A stretch of DNA of 64,000 nucleotides from Larimichthys crocea (GCF_000972845.2 NW_020853101.1:124001-188000); one strand, 5' to 3'. Positions 37,160 to 49,887 are shown, counted from the first letter of the stretch. Notes: generated by a model from the letters alone, not told the origin. Numbers and translations: made by a program.

Positions 37160-37690
37160 TTAGGATTCCAGTGGCCTAAGGGCAGCAGCTCTTTCTGAGC
37201 CTCTCACTGATGGTCTGGTGAATCTAGTACCTTCTTCAAGAAAAGGGATGAGGCCATGATGAGGGCAGCTGGGATCTGTAATGATTCTGCTGGTCTTATT
37301 CTTGGAGCTTCTGGTGTAAATGTCTTTTAGGCAGAGTAGAACACCACCACCATTGTGTGTTCAGCTGAACAAACCATTCTTTGCAAAGTCTGCTAGGGAG
37401 GAGATTGTTATCTTCTCACCAGTGGGTCAGGCCCTCTACTTCCTTCAGATAGGCCTTTTTATTGTTTTCAGTGATCAGACCCATCAGACACAACTGTCAT
37501 CGCACCAGGGTACATTGGTGTTAATGCTGAGGGTGGATGATGTATGTTCACCCACCTCTACCACCCGGGGTCTGCCTGTCAGGAAGTCAAGGATCTACAC
37601 ACACAGTAAGATGTTAATCGCAGGTCTTTGAGCATTAAGGCCAGTCTGGAGGGAATCATGGCATGAAATGCTTAAAGCCAATAAACATTA
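37160..37690 (-). mobile_element. Degenerate LINE relic (same family as 29450-30090)
   Basis: AGTGATCAGACCCATCAGAC, AGGAAGTCAAGGATCTACAC and GGAGGGAATCATGGCATGAA on the plus strand are the antisense of RT motifs of a common fish LINE. They are out of order relative to an intact copy and full of stops. Confidence 0.5.
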
Positions 37691-38157
37691 TCACATAGCT
37701 CCCTTTTTAAGTGTCTATGCCCAAGTGAGGATGTGTGCTATGGTGTCTTCAGTAGATCATCTGGGACTACGGGAATATGATATTCTCTAGTTTGTTGGAT
37801 GAACAGATTTCTTCTAAGACTTAGAGTACCATGGTGAGTCTCTGACAAGGAGTCCTTATACTGTAAATATTTGTTATTTGGCCAAAATGCCTGGCAGACT
37901 AAAAGTTGGAGCCCCATCAATCATGGCTTGCCATCTTTCATGGCTTGGTGATGGTGATGGTGCTTCTGGAAGCAATAATATAAGATATCTTTCACTTCAA
38001 TGTGTGCTTGCTGTGCTCTTGGAACATGCTATCATCAAACTAGGTGAGGAAGATATTCAGACAAGTAATTGTGTTGCCTTATATGTCGGTTGACTTCAAC
38101 TATGACTCACTACACAAGATAAAGCTAGCAGATGTCATATTATAATGCTCATTGCTC

Positions 38158-38183
38158 AAAAAAAAAAAAAAAAAAAAAAAAAG
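38158..38183. repeat. A26 homopolymer
   Basis: An uninterrupted run of 26 A. It could be a retroposition tail, but no element body is recognisable to its left. Confidence 0.95.
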
Positions 38184-38852
38184 TGGATCGTGAGCCATGT
38201 GGTTTTGTTCATTCAGAGACTTGTGCTGAGAGGTACTGTAATAATAATTGGACAATAACCTTGTCTTACTGTTACTTACTGTTTTTTTTTTAAACTTACT
38301 TTAAGTTTGAAAGTTAACCTCTTGAAAAGTGCATTCACCATCTGAAAAACATTTAAATAAGTGTTCTCTGCATGAACTCTCACAAGTGCTCCTTGACAAA
38401 ATGAAGTGACTGAAATTGTGCAGGGTGTCACAGCATAAGACTTTAATAATTAGAGCATGTTTGGTTTTGGTTTGGTTAATCCTGTGTGACAGGCGCACAA
38501 CATCTGACAATCTAGACTACTTGAAAACTGATTGACACTCCTGACACAGAATCTGCCAACTTTTACAAATACTGTAGAGAACAAAATAAGGCTGCTGCTA
38601 AAAAAGAATACATGCCAAAAAAATAAATAAATAATGCTCATTTCTGTTCCTGATGCCCCATGCATATCCTGACATAATAATGTTATGGTAATTTTGTCAC
38701 AAACAGCTTCCCAGTGAATTAATCTAGTTATAGTCACATCACAGCCTCAGCAATCCTCTGCTGTGCAAGGGAGGCACTCAGCTCCAGTGTTGCCAGCAGG
38801 TGCAGTTTGAACCCCACAGACCAGGCCAGTCACTGTATACCATTCTCTAGCT

Positions 38853-39720
38853 CTGGCCTGGCCAACCCGCGGCTCCCGAGCCTCATGCGGCTCTTTAACT
38901 AGTTTCATGCGGCTCTTCAGGAGCTTTCACATGTGTCAAATATGCTTGGCTGGCGTTGCCATTCATTCCCCCTACGGCTAGATGGCATGCTGACCAGGTA
39001 AGCCTGTTTGAGTGACGTCAAACGCGCGACAAGAGAATCTTTGGCGCGACATCATTTGCGTTGTAAACAATTTCCGTCATGTTAGCTCTCAAAATGGCAG
39101 GGAAAAAAAGCACAGCCAAACGAAAATATGAAGAAGAACACAGAATGTTTTTGACAGAGTGGGAGAGTTTATATTTTTTTGTTGAACGTAATGGCAAGCC
39201 GATCTGCCTTATATGTCACGCAGCATTAGCGCATTTCAAAGCTTTAAATCTTCAGCATCACTTCAGCTCACTCCATCCTAACATCGAACAGGAATTTCCA
39301 AAAGGGACTGAACTTCGCAAGCACAAGTTGGTCACTTTGAAAAGTCAGGCAGAAAAGCAGATGCAGTTTTTCCAAAAATTTATGAAACACTCGGAGACCG
39401 TAACGCTTGCATCATATCAACTGGCTTGGAACATAGCACGGGCTAAAAAGCCATACAACGAAGGGGACTTCATTAAAAAATGCCTCATTGACGCCGTTGA
39501 AATCTTGCACACAATGTTAACTGTTGAAAATAACTGATATTATCATGTTGGTGTGGTTATTTTCATTAAATCTGGCTGAGCAGAGGTCTGTGTGTGCGTG
39601 CGTGCATACATGATTAAGGAATGGGATGATGTTCATGTGTGCCCATGTGTATGATGTGGCTCTTTGCAGTAACACAGAAAAAAAAGTGGCTCTTAGTCTC
39701 TGACTAGTTGGCCAACCCTG
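38853..39720 (+). mobile_element. hAT-family DNA transposon, internally deleted
   Basis: The left end reads CTGGCCTGGCCAACCCGCGG. The inverted right end reads CAGGGTTGGCCAACTAGTCA, so the ends share the GGCCAAC core. The eight-base direct repeat CTCTAGCT flanks the element exactly (38845-38852 and 39721-39728). An eight-base duplication is the hallmark of hAT. The 868-bp element keeps only the N-terminal part of a transposase. Confidence 0.9.
39079..39537 (+). pseudogene. hAT transposase N-terminus with BED-type zinc finger
   Basis: 152 codons inside the hAT element. A basic N-terminus (KKSTAKRKYEEE) precedes a zinc-finger-like pattern with cysteines at about residues 43 and 46 (CLIC) and histidines at about 60-61 and 66 (QHHFSSLH). 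Then come a Lys/Gln-rich linker and ASYQLAWNIARAKKPYNEGD. That order resembles ZBED/GTF2IRD2-type hAT transposases. The catalytic RNase H-like core and dimerisation region are missing and the frame ends at VENN. The frame is intact, so a short DNA-binding protein is possible, but deletion remnant is the simpler reading. Confidence 0.78.
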
Positions 39721-40757
39721 CTCTAGCTCTAAAACCTAATGCCCTCTGATCTCTTACACATAATTCTATCCACATCATCCACATCCACATAAGTCAAATC
39801 AAGTCATGAAGCCTTTGGCCTCAAAGCTCAGAAGGAAGCAGGCAAGCATAGTGCTCAGCAAAAGGCAGCTCAGCAGTCCAGCAGAGTTTCCCCATTCATT
39901 CATTGGGCTCTCTCTGTCTCTCTCACTGTGCCAGCAAGCCTGCCAAAAGTAGTTATCAATAGCCACGTATCAAATGCACCATAAAACACACAGGCAGAAA
40001 CACTGTATGTAATGGGATTTCCAGATTGTGTATGTTAAATAGTGCTTTGTAATTTGGGATAACTGCTGTTGCTAATGCTGCTGTAAAGAGGCACTGACAG
40101 CACACCACAAACCCATTAGCTGATGTTGGTACATTAAAAAGAAGCAAATGCTGTACCTCTTGCAGTTTGCAGTTTGCTTCAGTGAGCTGTAAGCATTTAG
40201 TTAAAAGGGCACAGGCACTTTTCTGCACCCAAAGAGAACTGCCTTCATCTCCCAGGCACATGGGAACGGTGCTGTGTGCCTCTAAAAAATACTTCAATTC
40301 AGATTTAAAACTTATTTTAGCAGTTTTGTCGATGATGCATGTCAGTTCTCAACATTTTACTCACAAAGTAATTTTTCAGATCAACATAATTCAAGAGGTC
40401 GAGAAACATAAGCAGACTGATGGTCAGGCCAGTTCTAATCAAAGCAGTTGTTTATCTGTATAATCTTAACCACATCATTTGGATGTCAAACTGAAAGTGA
40501 ACGTCCTTGGTATGTTGCTAATAATCCATCATTGCACACAAACGTGCACGCATGTGCATGTGTGGTATGGTAAAGGTTGGGCATCACGATGGCGATACAA
40601 ATTTTGAAACTATTCCTTCTTCAGTCAGCCTTCCGCAGCCTGAGTATAAACAGCTCCACCAAAAAAGATGGGCAGTTGAGAGTCAATGTCTCCTGAATAA
40701 GGAATGGCAAACAGCTCATACACCGTGACTGAACACCAGCTTTAAAATGTATGAAAT

Positions 40758-41387
40758 TGTCACACCGCGGTGAGGTCAAGTTGGGTTTTTGTTCTGTCTC
40801 GTCATTTCCTGTTTGATTTTGAAATTTACCTGCCCTCTCGTTTCAGGTCACTTGCCCTTTTCATGTGTCGCCAGTCTGATTGTCTTCCCCACCCTGATTG
40901 TTTCCACCTGTTCCCCATTACCCTGTGTATATATTGTCTGCGTCTCCCTTTGTCTTGTGCCAGAGTGTTTCGTCCTCGGATTGTGCACCTAAGCCTTTTT
41001 CCTAGCCTTGTCATAGCCACAGCGTTTTTGCTCGAGTGTTTTTTTGTTTTCTCCTCGATTGAGTGATTTTTTTGTTGTAAATTTCTTAGTATAGCTTTTG
41101 TTTCATAGGCCTTAGTTTAGTTGTTTTTTCAGCCTCCCTTTGAGAGATTTCAGTTAATGTTTTGCAGCCTGTTGATTTTCCTCTTTGTGAGTGATTTTGA
41201 TTTTGATAATTTTTCATAACGCAGTTCAGAGTTTTTCCTCCCTTGGAGTGATTTTTCATTTTCCTTAGTTTAGGCCTGTTTTTCATAGCCTGCCTTTGCA
41301 TCACTCTGTCGAGGGTTTTGTTATTTCTAAATAAATCAGCTCACTGACACCTCTGCGTCTGAGTCCTGCTTTGAGTCCGGCCTGATA
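40758..41387 (+). mobile_element. Solo LTR (family A)
   Basis: It starts TGTCACACCGCGGTGAGGTC and ends GGCCTGATA, flanked by the five-base repeat GAAAT (40753-40757 and 41388-41392). An AATAAA at 41330-41335 lies 52 bases from the end, giving a U3-R-U5-like layout. The terminal CA has mutated to TA. Internal GAGTGATTTTTTGTT-type sub-repeats are shared with the copy at 56837. Confidence 0.87.
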
Positions 41388-43264
41388 GAAATTAGGTCAC
41401 AAGCTACTGTAGGTCACCAACTACTACCACATCACCAAGCTTCTAGCACCATCCACCACCAAGGACTTTGCTGTGCTACTTTGGTTTGACCAGGCATTTA
41501 ATAAGGTAGCCCTAGGAGATCTATTATTCCTATGTACGGTATATAATCCCTCAAGCATGGTCTGGTTCTGCTCCACGTCTCCTTTCAAATGGACATGTCT
41601 GGCGTGAGGCGTCCAGGAGACATCCAAATCACATGTCCTAACCATCCATGTACTCTGAACTCCATACCCTGTCTGTAAAACTCTCAGTATGAACCAGGCG
41701 AAGTGCTCACCAGAGTGTCAAAAAGCTTCTGAACCACGCATCTACACTTTTCTGATGTCAGAATTGTAGCCAACCAAGTGCAGTAGTATGAATTCCTTCA
41801 AGGAGAGGCTTTGAGTGTGCACTACTTTCTCTTCTTCTTTGAACAATTGTCACATTTCACTCCTTTTTGTGACAAACAAGTTTATTGCAAGCTATTTCAA
41901 ACTCATGCAGTCTACTTTTACCCAAAGCTCATTACCAGGTGGACCTTACATAAACTTTACAAGGCCATTTCACAACAATTCACATGGTCAGAAACATATC
42001 TTACCTGGAACTGAACCTCCAGGATAAAACATCGTAAATAACAAAGTTCACTTTTCTTCTATCATGTTAGTTGTTACTATGACCATATTATTCTCCATTT
42101 AAACCTGTTCCTGTTTGTGTTAGCATAAAGCAGGCAAGTATAGCACTGAGATTAGATGAGCACTTATTGTTTAATGAATGTTTCCTTAAACAGGGACGGA
42201 TGGATTCTTACAGTGGCGTTCTATCACTAATAAAGAAGCACAAGATACAAAGGAAGCTCGGCAGCTGAATCGATTTATCCCCCTTAGTCTGCTTGGAAAA
42301 GGAAAAGATTATCTTAACAAAAATTCATGCACTGCACTCTTTAAATGTGACATCAATTACCGCTAAGACATAAGCCTGACTCAGATACAACAGTAGACCA
42401 GTGATACATGGTAACCAATGAGTCTCTTAGGGATAAAGGGAGCTTTAGCTTGGAATGAGAGTCCTGTTAACATTAACGAGAAGCATGAATGGCATGCTGG
42501 ATGTGTAAATGTGAGGGTAAACCCAGGCCACCAAATGGATTCCTCCTCAGGGATCTAGGTAATAATCCTATTCTGCAACCTTATCTCCTGCTCTCACTTA
42601 AGCATGAGAGGATGAAGAGAGGCCAACGCTGTGCTGCGATGTGTGTGTATTTGACAAACTCAGACCGTGTGTCTCTGTGTGTTTCGTTAGAAAGCAATCC
42701 AAGGGAATATTTTGCCGTTCTACCTGTAAAAATGCATTTACAAGTCTGTATTCATGTTGTACATGTGTGTAAGAGAATCATTTTAGTGATTTTAGTCAGA
42801 CTAAAACACGTCTAAGGACATTCAGATGTGAAACCAGCACATTACTGCGCTTCACATAAGAACATTTTCATATTTTCTCTCTCTGCTCATGCAGCAGTGT
42901 CAGTAGGGACATTAGGGGATCTGTCAAAATGTTGAAATATTACTACAGCTGTCAGCGCTCTGACATTCCACAGCTGAACTGTGACAGAGATGGTCTGACA
43001 TGAAGTTAGATGATGAAAACATCTTATTAAAGCAGTCCTTTTGCTTCAGTCCAGAGAGAATCATTGAAATAAGACAAAACTGATGAATGTGAACAGTTAA
43101 ATCTCTCACACATGACGATGGTTGTGTTAGAAGGCCCATTGTGCTGCACACAAAGAAGCAGTAACTAAAAATTTTATTAAAAAAGAAACAATAAATAAAT
43201 CATAAGTAAATGTAACAAATAATTGTGCATTGGAGAATCCTTAAATATTCTTAAGTGAACAATC

Positions 43265-43330
43265 TATGGTGTAAGATAGCTATCATAAAGATGTGTGCAT
43301 GATTTTAACTATTCATATTCGTAATGTTAA
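43265..43330 (+). repeat. 66-bp direct repeat, copy a
   Basis: TATGGTGTAAGATAGCTATC to GTAATGTTAA. The second copy at 43479-43544 has four substitutions and no indels. Confidence 0.88.
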
Positions 43331-43478
43331 GCATATGTCAATAAAATTGTTGTACACAAAGTTCTGCTGTCATATACGTGAGTCTGAGAAAGTGCAAAGT
43401 TTCTAATTTCTAAGACTACGAAGTCTTCACTGTGAACACGAATTCAAGTTTGGACCGGAAGTAGTTTAAGCCAATTAT

Positions 43479-43544
43479 TATGGAGTAAGATAGCTATCAT
43501 AAAGATGTGTGCACGATTCTAACCATTCATATTCGTAATGTTAA
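43479..43544 (+). repeat. 66-bp direct repeat, copy b
   Basis: Partner of 43265-43330, 214 bases downstream in the same orientation. Confidence 0.88.
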
Positions 43545-44510
43545 TTTGTATCCATTATTTACTTCATAAAATTATACTATTTTAAAATATATGTAGTTCA
43601 TGGACTTACAGACTTGTTTGCGACATGCCGGTGATGCTAAGTTAGTGCTACTATTACTACCATTAGAAGTTGGCTTGTGCTACTTAATTAGCGCAGACCT
43701 GCAAAATATGAAATAATTAATTTGACACATAATACTGGTCAAAATACGACTTCTATCGATTTATAAATTGTGTCAATTGGCATATTGCTGTTTGTAACAA
43801 GTGTTTCAAATGTATAGTAGAAATGCTAATAGTGCCAATTCAGACCCCATGAGTCCTGTGAGTGAGCATTATAAAAGGTGTCAAACAGGTCATATCTCAA
43901 CAGCCATCTATTCTACACCACCTTATTCAGGGTCAAGATTCAGGTATACAGTCACAGCTGTAATACATAAAGCACAAACATGACACATGTAGGTGAGGCA
44001 CAGCAGGATTTGATGGATGGATGTGCAAATCGAGAAAAGGTGTCAGTCTGGGCCCTACAGGAGAACCTGACCTTTAGACTGGACACGGCACCCAGGCTCT
44101 TAAGCATAAACATAACCACTAGGCCCTGTCCAGGCCAGTAGAGTATATGTATGGCTGAACTAATCTATGACTCTATTAAGTTTCTTTAATTATCTGATTT
44201 TCAATACAATAATGTGCATACTCATGAATATTCAGCGAGTATCTAATGCCCAAATTCCACTGGGCATGGATCCATTCTGTGTGCCCCACGGCTTTCAGAG
44301 CTATACGGCTGTTCCGTTCTTAGTCAATGTCAATGAGATCATGTGACCTGACATCAGCACATACACCACAGACATCAGATCAAAAGGAGCTCTGGAGCAA
44401 AGTTATGTTAACTTACTTTGTGTTGTAGTAACTGTAACTCCTACCTTAGAACACGTCTCTGTGTTTTTAGTATTTTTAGTACTTTTTAATGTTTTTCTAC
44501 ACTGATCTGA

Positions 44511-45766
44511 TTTAGTAGCGCATTTGACACCATTGACCATCAAATTCCATTAACCATCAAATTCTTTTACAGAGACTGAAACATCAAATTGGCATCAAAG
44601 GAACCGCCCTAAGCTGGTTTAAGTCATATTTCTTAAATCAATCTCAGTTTGTTCACGTCAATGATAAATCCTCCATGCATACCAAAGTTTGTCATGGAGT
44701 CCCACAAGGTTCTGTACTAGGACCACTTCTATTTAGTTTATATATGCTTCCTTTAGGGAACAATATTAGGAATTACTCTATTAATTTTCATTGTTATGCT
44801 GACGACACCCAATTATATTTATCGATCAAGCCTGATGAAACCAATCAGTTAACTAAACTCCAAGCATGCCTCAAGGATATAAAAAGTTGGATGACCTACA
44901 ATTTTATGATGTTAAATTCAGACAAAACTGAAGTTCTTGTAATTGGACCCAAACACCTCAGAAACTCTCTTTCTAGAGACTTAGTTACTTTAGATGGGAT
45001 CACCCTGGCCTCCAGCTCCACTGTAAAGAATCTTGGAGTTGTTTTTGATCAGGATTTGTCCTTTAACGTCCACATAAAACAAATTTCAAGGACTGCATTC
45101 TTCCACTTACGTAAAATCGCTAAAATCAGATGCATCGTGTCTCAAGCGGATGCAGAAAAACTAGTCCACGTATTTGTTACTTCTAACAAATGGACTAATG
45201 GACTAGGCTGGACTATTGTAACTCTTTGTTATCAGGCTGCTCCAATAAGTCTCTTAGGACTTTGCAGTTAATTCAGAATGCTGGAACCAAGATCAGAGAT
45301 CACATCTCTCCCATTCTGGCTTCTTTGCATTGGCTCCCTATTAAATATAGAACAGAATTTAAAGTTCTTCTCCTTACTTACAAAGCTCTTCATGGTCAGG
45401 TACCATCATATCTAAAAGAGCTCATAATACCTTACTACCCCTCTAGAACACTGCGCTCTCAGGACGCTGGGTTCCTTGTGGTTCCTATAGTTACTGTCAT
45501 TATTGTTACCATATCTCCATTACAGTTTATTGTTAGTTGATGATTTGCTGCTGCTGTGCATCTGTGTCTCTCTATCTCTATCACAGGTTCCACTGCTACT
45601 GTAATCATTTTATCATTCATTGTGATTCATTGTCATTTTATCAGTCATTGTAATTCATTGTCATTTCATCATTCATTGTAATTGTACAATATGTTTGTTT
45701 TGATCTGTCCTGTACACATTGCACGTCTGTCCGACCTGGGAGAGGGATCCCTCCTCTGTGGCTCTA
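44511..45766 (+). mobile_element. L2-clade LINE, copy 4 (fragment)
   Basis: Homology starts at GCATTTGACACCATTGACCA in the RT palm and proceeds to the 3' UTR. There is a 15-base local duplication (ACCATCAAATTCC twice) near 44540, a small insertion near 45185 that breaks the frame, a short loss near 45280, and a jump at 45490 from the coding region straight into the 3' UTR. It ends within the UTR near 45766. Confidence 0.88.
44675..45271 (+). pseudogene. L2 RT fragment (copy 4)
   Basis: An open frame of 198 codons with [16 protein letters not shown] and the YADD box. It runs out of frame after VHVFVTSN, where TAACAAATGGACTAATGGAC interrupts it. The next piece resumes in another frame at [14 protein letters not shown] (45226-45540). 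Confidence 0.85.
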
Positions 45767-45950
45767 TGCTTGTCAGACTGCAGCAGAAGAATCTCTGTCT
45801 CACACACACACACATACACACACACACACAGCTCTTTGTGATCACAGGAAGTAGACATGAAAGACAAAATAATGTAGTTGGAGCACTTCCTTGTTGCTGA
45901 GGCGGAAAAGGTCAATACCCCGGAAATGTTGTCCATTATAAGGATAGGGA

Positions 45951-45951
<1 letters not shown>

Positions 45952-46011
<60 letters not shown>
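45952..46011. repeat. (AC)30 microsatellite
   Basis: About 60 bases of AC, 255 bases downstream (in gene direction) of the exon at 46267-46399. Confidence 0.96.
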
Positions 46012-46014
<3 letters not shown>

Positions 46015-46266
46015 AGACAACAAATCACACCTGCAGCCATTTTAAAAGACGATTTTTCTTCCACGCTGTGGCTTGTGGGAGGAAAGCTGTCTGAAAGATG
46101 CTCCATATCCCATTCAGTTCTTGAGAGGCGGATGCATGGTTGTATCTCTGACCGAAGCCATTCACAATGATGCTTCACTGAGACTCAACTGTGCTCATAA
46201 AAATGCAGAGCAGCATTGAAAGGGTCTGCAGTAATCAAAAGCTGAAGTAGCCGGACTGAGACTTAC

Positions 46267-46399
46267 CGAGGAAGCGGAAGGTCCTGCGCACCAGCGGGTT
46301 GAGGTAACAGCAGTCCCCGGTGGCCACCGTCTTCTCGGACCGGTCGAACTCTTTGGACGTGTACTGGACCAGGAACAGCACAGTCTCCGTTATCGTGAT
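46267..46399 (-). CDS. plppr5: PLPPR5-like internal exon (first seen here)
   Basis: The exon reads ITITETVLFL...CCYLNPLVRRTFRFL and ends one base into a glycine codon. On the minus strand a TTTCCATCAG acceptor precedes it and a CTCG|GTAAGT donor follows. It is 133 bases long (44 codons plus one base), so it begins in phase 0 and joins 27833-28083 in phase. The encoded piece covers the end of a membrane segment and the cytoplasmic EKT..TGDCCYLNPLVRR loop typical of the PLPPR family. The match is better to PLPPR5 than to PLPPR1 or PLPPR2 as I remember them. Exons for the N-terminal membrane segments must lie further upstream, and I did not find them up to base 64000. Confidence 0.88.
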
Positions 46400-46626
46400 C
46401 TGATGGAAATGAGAGGCAGAGACACAGAAAGAGAATTCAGATGTGTTTGTAAGTCGAGTCGCCGTCTTTGGCAACGTCATTTTCTGTCACACAGCCCAGA
46501 GCTTGTGTGACTGTTTTCTCAGTGGGTTCCATCTGTACAGACACAGCTGTGGAACACACAGGAACATATGGGAGGGAGGAAGTCAGCTCAAGGTACTGTG
46601 AGAGAAGGAGCAGAGGTATGTGAGTA

Positions 46627-46629
<3 letters not shown>

Positions 46630-46675
<46 letters not shown>
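46630..46675. repeat. (GT)n microsatellite
   Basis: About 22 GT units. Confidence 0.95.
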
Positions 46676-46677
<2 letters not shown>

Positions 46678-46971
46678 GGTGACTGTTTTGTTTGTTTGTT
46701 TGCAGGATTTGAACTTAACTTGGTGAGCGGTGTAGCATAGATCAATGAAGAACCTCCAGTGCTAGGAAATGAAGCCAAAGCCAAAGTGCAAAAAACTGTA
46801 ATTCCTCGAGTGGCCACTTGAGACAGGCTGTCACTCATGCTCTGTCCATTCTTTATACTGTCATTAATCCAAATTACAGGATAAATAAACAAATATTTTT
46901 TTTACTTTCATTGACAATAAAGACAGATCAGTCGTAACACTTTAAAGCAACTACATCAACTACAATTGTCT

Positions 46972-47665
46972 AAGGGCCAGAATTTTTCCTGGCAGACACT
47001 GTGAGGGCCAGATGCTCTCGTAAAATAAAATTAAAATGAATATTGTATTTTATGTAATATATAATTTCTTTGATATATTCATTTTCTCTAGAAGTATGTT
47101 ATTTTTTAGCCTCTGTCAGTGTTAACAGAATCATATTACCTGTACGGCAGCAAGCCACTAGGCGGAAGCAATATTTAAAGCTTCATATTTGTGAGGCTGT
47201 AAGCTGTCCATCACTGCCAGCTGCAGTGTCGTCATTAGTGGAGAACAAAGGCAGGAGAAAGGCCTTAAGAATATATGTCAAGCATGAAAAATGGCACTCT
47301 CAAAAAGCCTTAAGCAGAAAGTTGATTAAGAAAAGTGCAGCTTCAATGAAGTGCCGACACCACAACATGAAGCGTGCAAGCTTCAAGGAGTCATATCCTG
47401 AACAGCAGAATTATTAACTGAGCTTCAACTGCAATTGTGCTATTGTGTGGGAAAAAATGTCCAAGGATCATTTTAATAGATAAAATGAGCATGTGAAATA
47501 ATTAGAAATTAGAAATGATAAATAAGAGCTACGAGCTTAGAAACATACTTTTTCCTCCTCTCTCTAGGCTATTCCTCAATTCAGTAATATCCTGGGAGCC
47601 GGATGGAAAGCTCTGGTGGGCTGGATGTAGCACACGGGCCACCAGTTGACGTTCGCTGACCTACA
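46972..47665. repeat. Possible decayed hAT element
   Basis: The right side, ACGGGCCACCAGTTGACGTT then CGCTGACCTACAG, resembles the GGGCC...TTGCCGACCCCTG end of the hAT MITE at 62230. The left side holds AGGGCCAGATGC. No matching terminal repeat or duplication is visible. Confidence 0.3.
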
Positions 47666-47799
47666 GTAAAGGCCGATCCCAGTTGACATTGGACAAACAC
47701 TGTTTATGACAAAATCAACTAAATTCATCATGCATACGCAAACCCGCTATCATCAAAGTGAATGGCAGATCACAGAAGACTTTTGACTATATGACTTTC

Positions 47800-47888
47800 A
47801 TGAGTTATTTCTCATCCCCTCTGTCTATATGAGCTGCTGTGATGAATGGATTTCCTGGTGTGGGATCATTAAAGTTTATCTTATCTGC
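47800..47888 (+). repeat. LINE 3'-end fragment
   Basis: GAGCTGCTGTGATGAATGGA, then TGTGGGATCATTAAAGTTTA and TCTTATC. This is close to the conserved tail of fish LINEs of the type relicted at 29450 and 37160, with the start of a TATCT repeat. Confidence 0.42.
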
Positions 47889-49886
47889 GCTCTCTGAGTA
47901 CCCTTCTAGTTTTTAGTCATTTTCTACACTTTCTAGTAACATGTCTACACAAATTATTACTTTTGGTGTTATGGAGATTTTAAATCTATTTTAACCTATG
48001 CATCAAAATTAAACTTTAAATAATACTAACTGATGACTAAATAAAGGTGACAGATCACTGGAAAACTTTTTTTTTTTTGTCCAAGAAATAGAAAAAAAAT
48101 GTCTGAAATCTAAAGGTGTGCTTCTTGTTTTTAAATACACAATGAGTTATAAAAAAAAACAAAAAACAGAACAGCCGCATATTTCACGCAGAGCCTTGTG
48201 GAGGCCCGCTTCTGGGACGCTTCTGAACCAGACTGTCGCGGAGCTGGTGGGGTTTAAAACACTGACTAGAAAGACTGCAACACACACGTGGCCACGGCAT
48301 GGCCGCACCGGTGGAATTTGGGGGTAACTTCTATAAACTGAAAGGAGTGCATTTATTGGGGACTATTTTAAATGGTGGATTAATGCACATTTTCCACTAC
48401 CAGTAAAATGTAAATATAATATATAATATTCATGCACTCATGCATGTTAACCCTCACAAGTACAATATGTAACATATTTATTGTATTCAATCATAAAATG
48501 AATATGCCAAGTCATCAGAGGTTAAGAAAACACGCTCTACTGAACTGAATGAAGTGAACATTAAATTCTGCCCGACCTAAGAAGCTCCATGAGCAGACAC
48601 GTGGTAACACACAGAAATATTGGAGATGATTTGAAAGATGAAGATGTTTGCGGCCCAGAAGGACCCAGAGTTCCTGTTTCAGTATGTGGTGTCCAATTTT
48701 AACCACTAGGTATCAGTATTTTGCAGTGTTACATATTGTACCTTTTAGATTCTGTATTTACAACATCTATTGGATACTTAAGTCCCTTATTAGTCACAGC
48801 TTTAAAACCATCACCTGGTATCTATTTGTATGTACCAAAATCAAAGCAATGTCAACATGTGACAGCTGCTGCATTTTGCTGCCAACAGCTCACAGATTGC
48901 CCGCCACATTACACCATCTCCTGCTCTCCATCAGAGTTCAACCACCAGCGACCTCAGACATAATGACAGCCACTATTACATTTTCTACAATGCCGGGGTT
49001 TTGAGATCAAAATCGCTCAGTATTACCAGAGCAGTCAACAGCAGTCCAACCATGGTACGCCAGCTCTCCAACCCTTACATATATATTTGCCACAACAGAG
49101 TAACTACCGGTAATATTTACATCAAGCAGATCACATCTTCATGTTAGATGAGTAAAACATGGGTCAGAGTCATACAAACAGTGTATGTATGAGGCACTAT
49201 CATACAACTGCTACCTTCTAACCAATGCAGTTGTCTTTTTAAGACCCAGCACCCACATTGTCTGTGGTCAGATACATACAGTATATCTAAACTCGATGGT
49301 GCAGCATTTTCCTGCTGATGTTATCGGTGTTTAACCAACGCATGTACATTGTGCTTGTTGCACATACAGGAAATGCAAAGATGTTTTGTATCATTCAGGC
49401 GAGGCTAGCAGTGTGAGAGGTCCACTGTCTCATCCAGGTTGGTGAAGGAGAGGACTCTTTAGTATAGCTCTGTGGTTCACAAGTAACACCATCTACAAAA
49501 ACAAGTATTTCCACAGCACACTTTTACATATAATTACAGCTATAAATCATCATAAATAAGATTGATTCCAAAACACACTGTGTGCAGCAGCACAGTTTAT
49601 GAACCACTGGTCTAACTAGCCTGCACCCAGTGTGATAATGGGCTAAGCACAGAGAGAAAGAGTGATGACCTTCCTTTGACTTTGTAGAATCTAACTGATA
49701 AGTGTTCAAACCATTCATAATACAAGAGAGAAACCAAAGGAACAACAGAGGAAGAGATGAGGCTGTGAAGATAGATGTGATCAGATGTGGAGAGCAGATA
49801 ATCCACTGATCACATCGCAGTAAGTAATAAATGGACAGAATGCTGATTGATGTACATCTGTTGCTGCATTGAATGTTGGCCTGCTT

Positions 49887-49887
<1 letters not shown>

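Larger units (their letters stand above)
28084..46266 (-). other. plppr5: Intron of PLPPR5-like gene (18.2 kb)
   Basis: Bounded by the donor of exon 46267-46399 and the acceptor of exon 27833-28083. Its elements are listed separately. Stretches where I see no element are 28915-29440, 30090-30510, 30550-31330, 31380-32065, 32780-33840, 33945-35230, 35340-37160, 37690-38150, 38190-38850, 39730-40755, 41395-43260 and 43550-44510. A fragment of a TTAGCCTAGCTTAGCATAAA repeat is at about 32005-32035. Confidence 0.8.

Noticed and set aside
47070..47417. 115-codon basic open frame possibly from a transposase
   Set aside because: No zinc finger, DDE or other motif could be recognised, and its boundaries do not coincide with a defined element.
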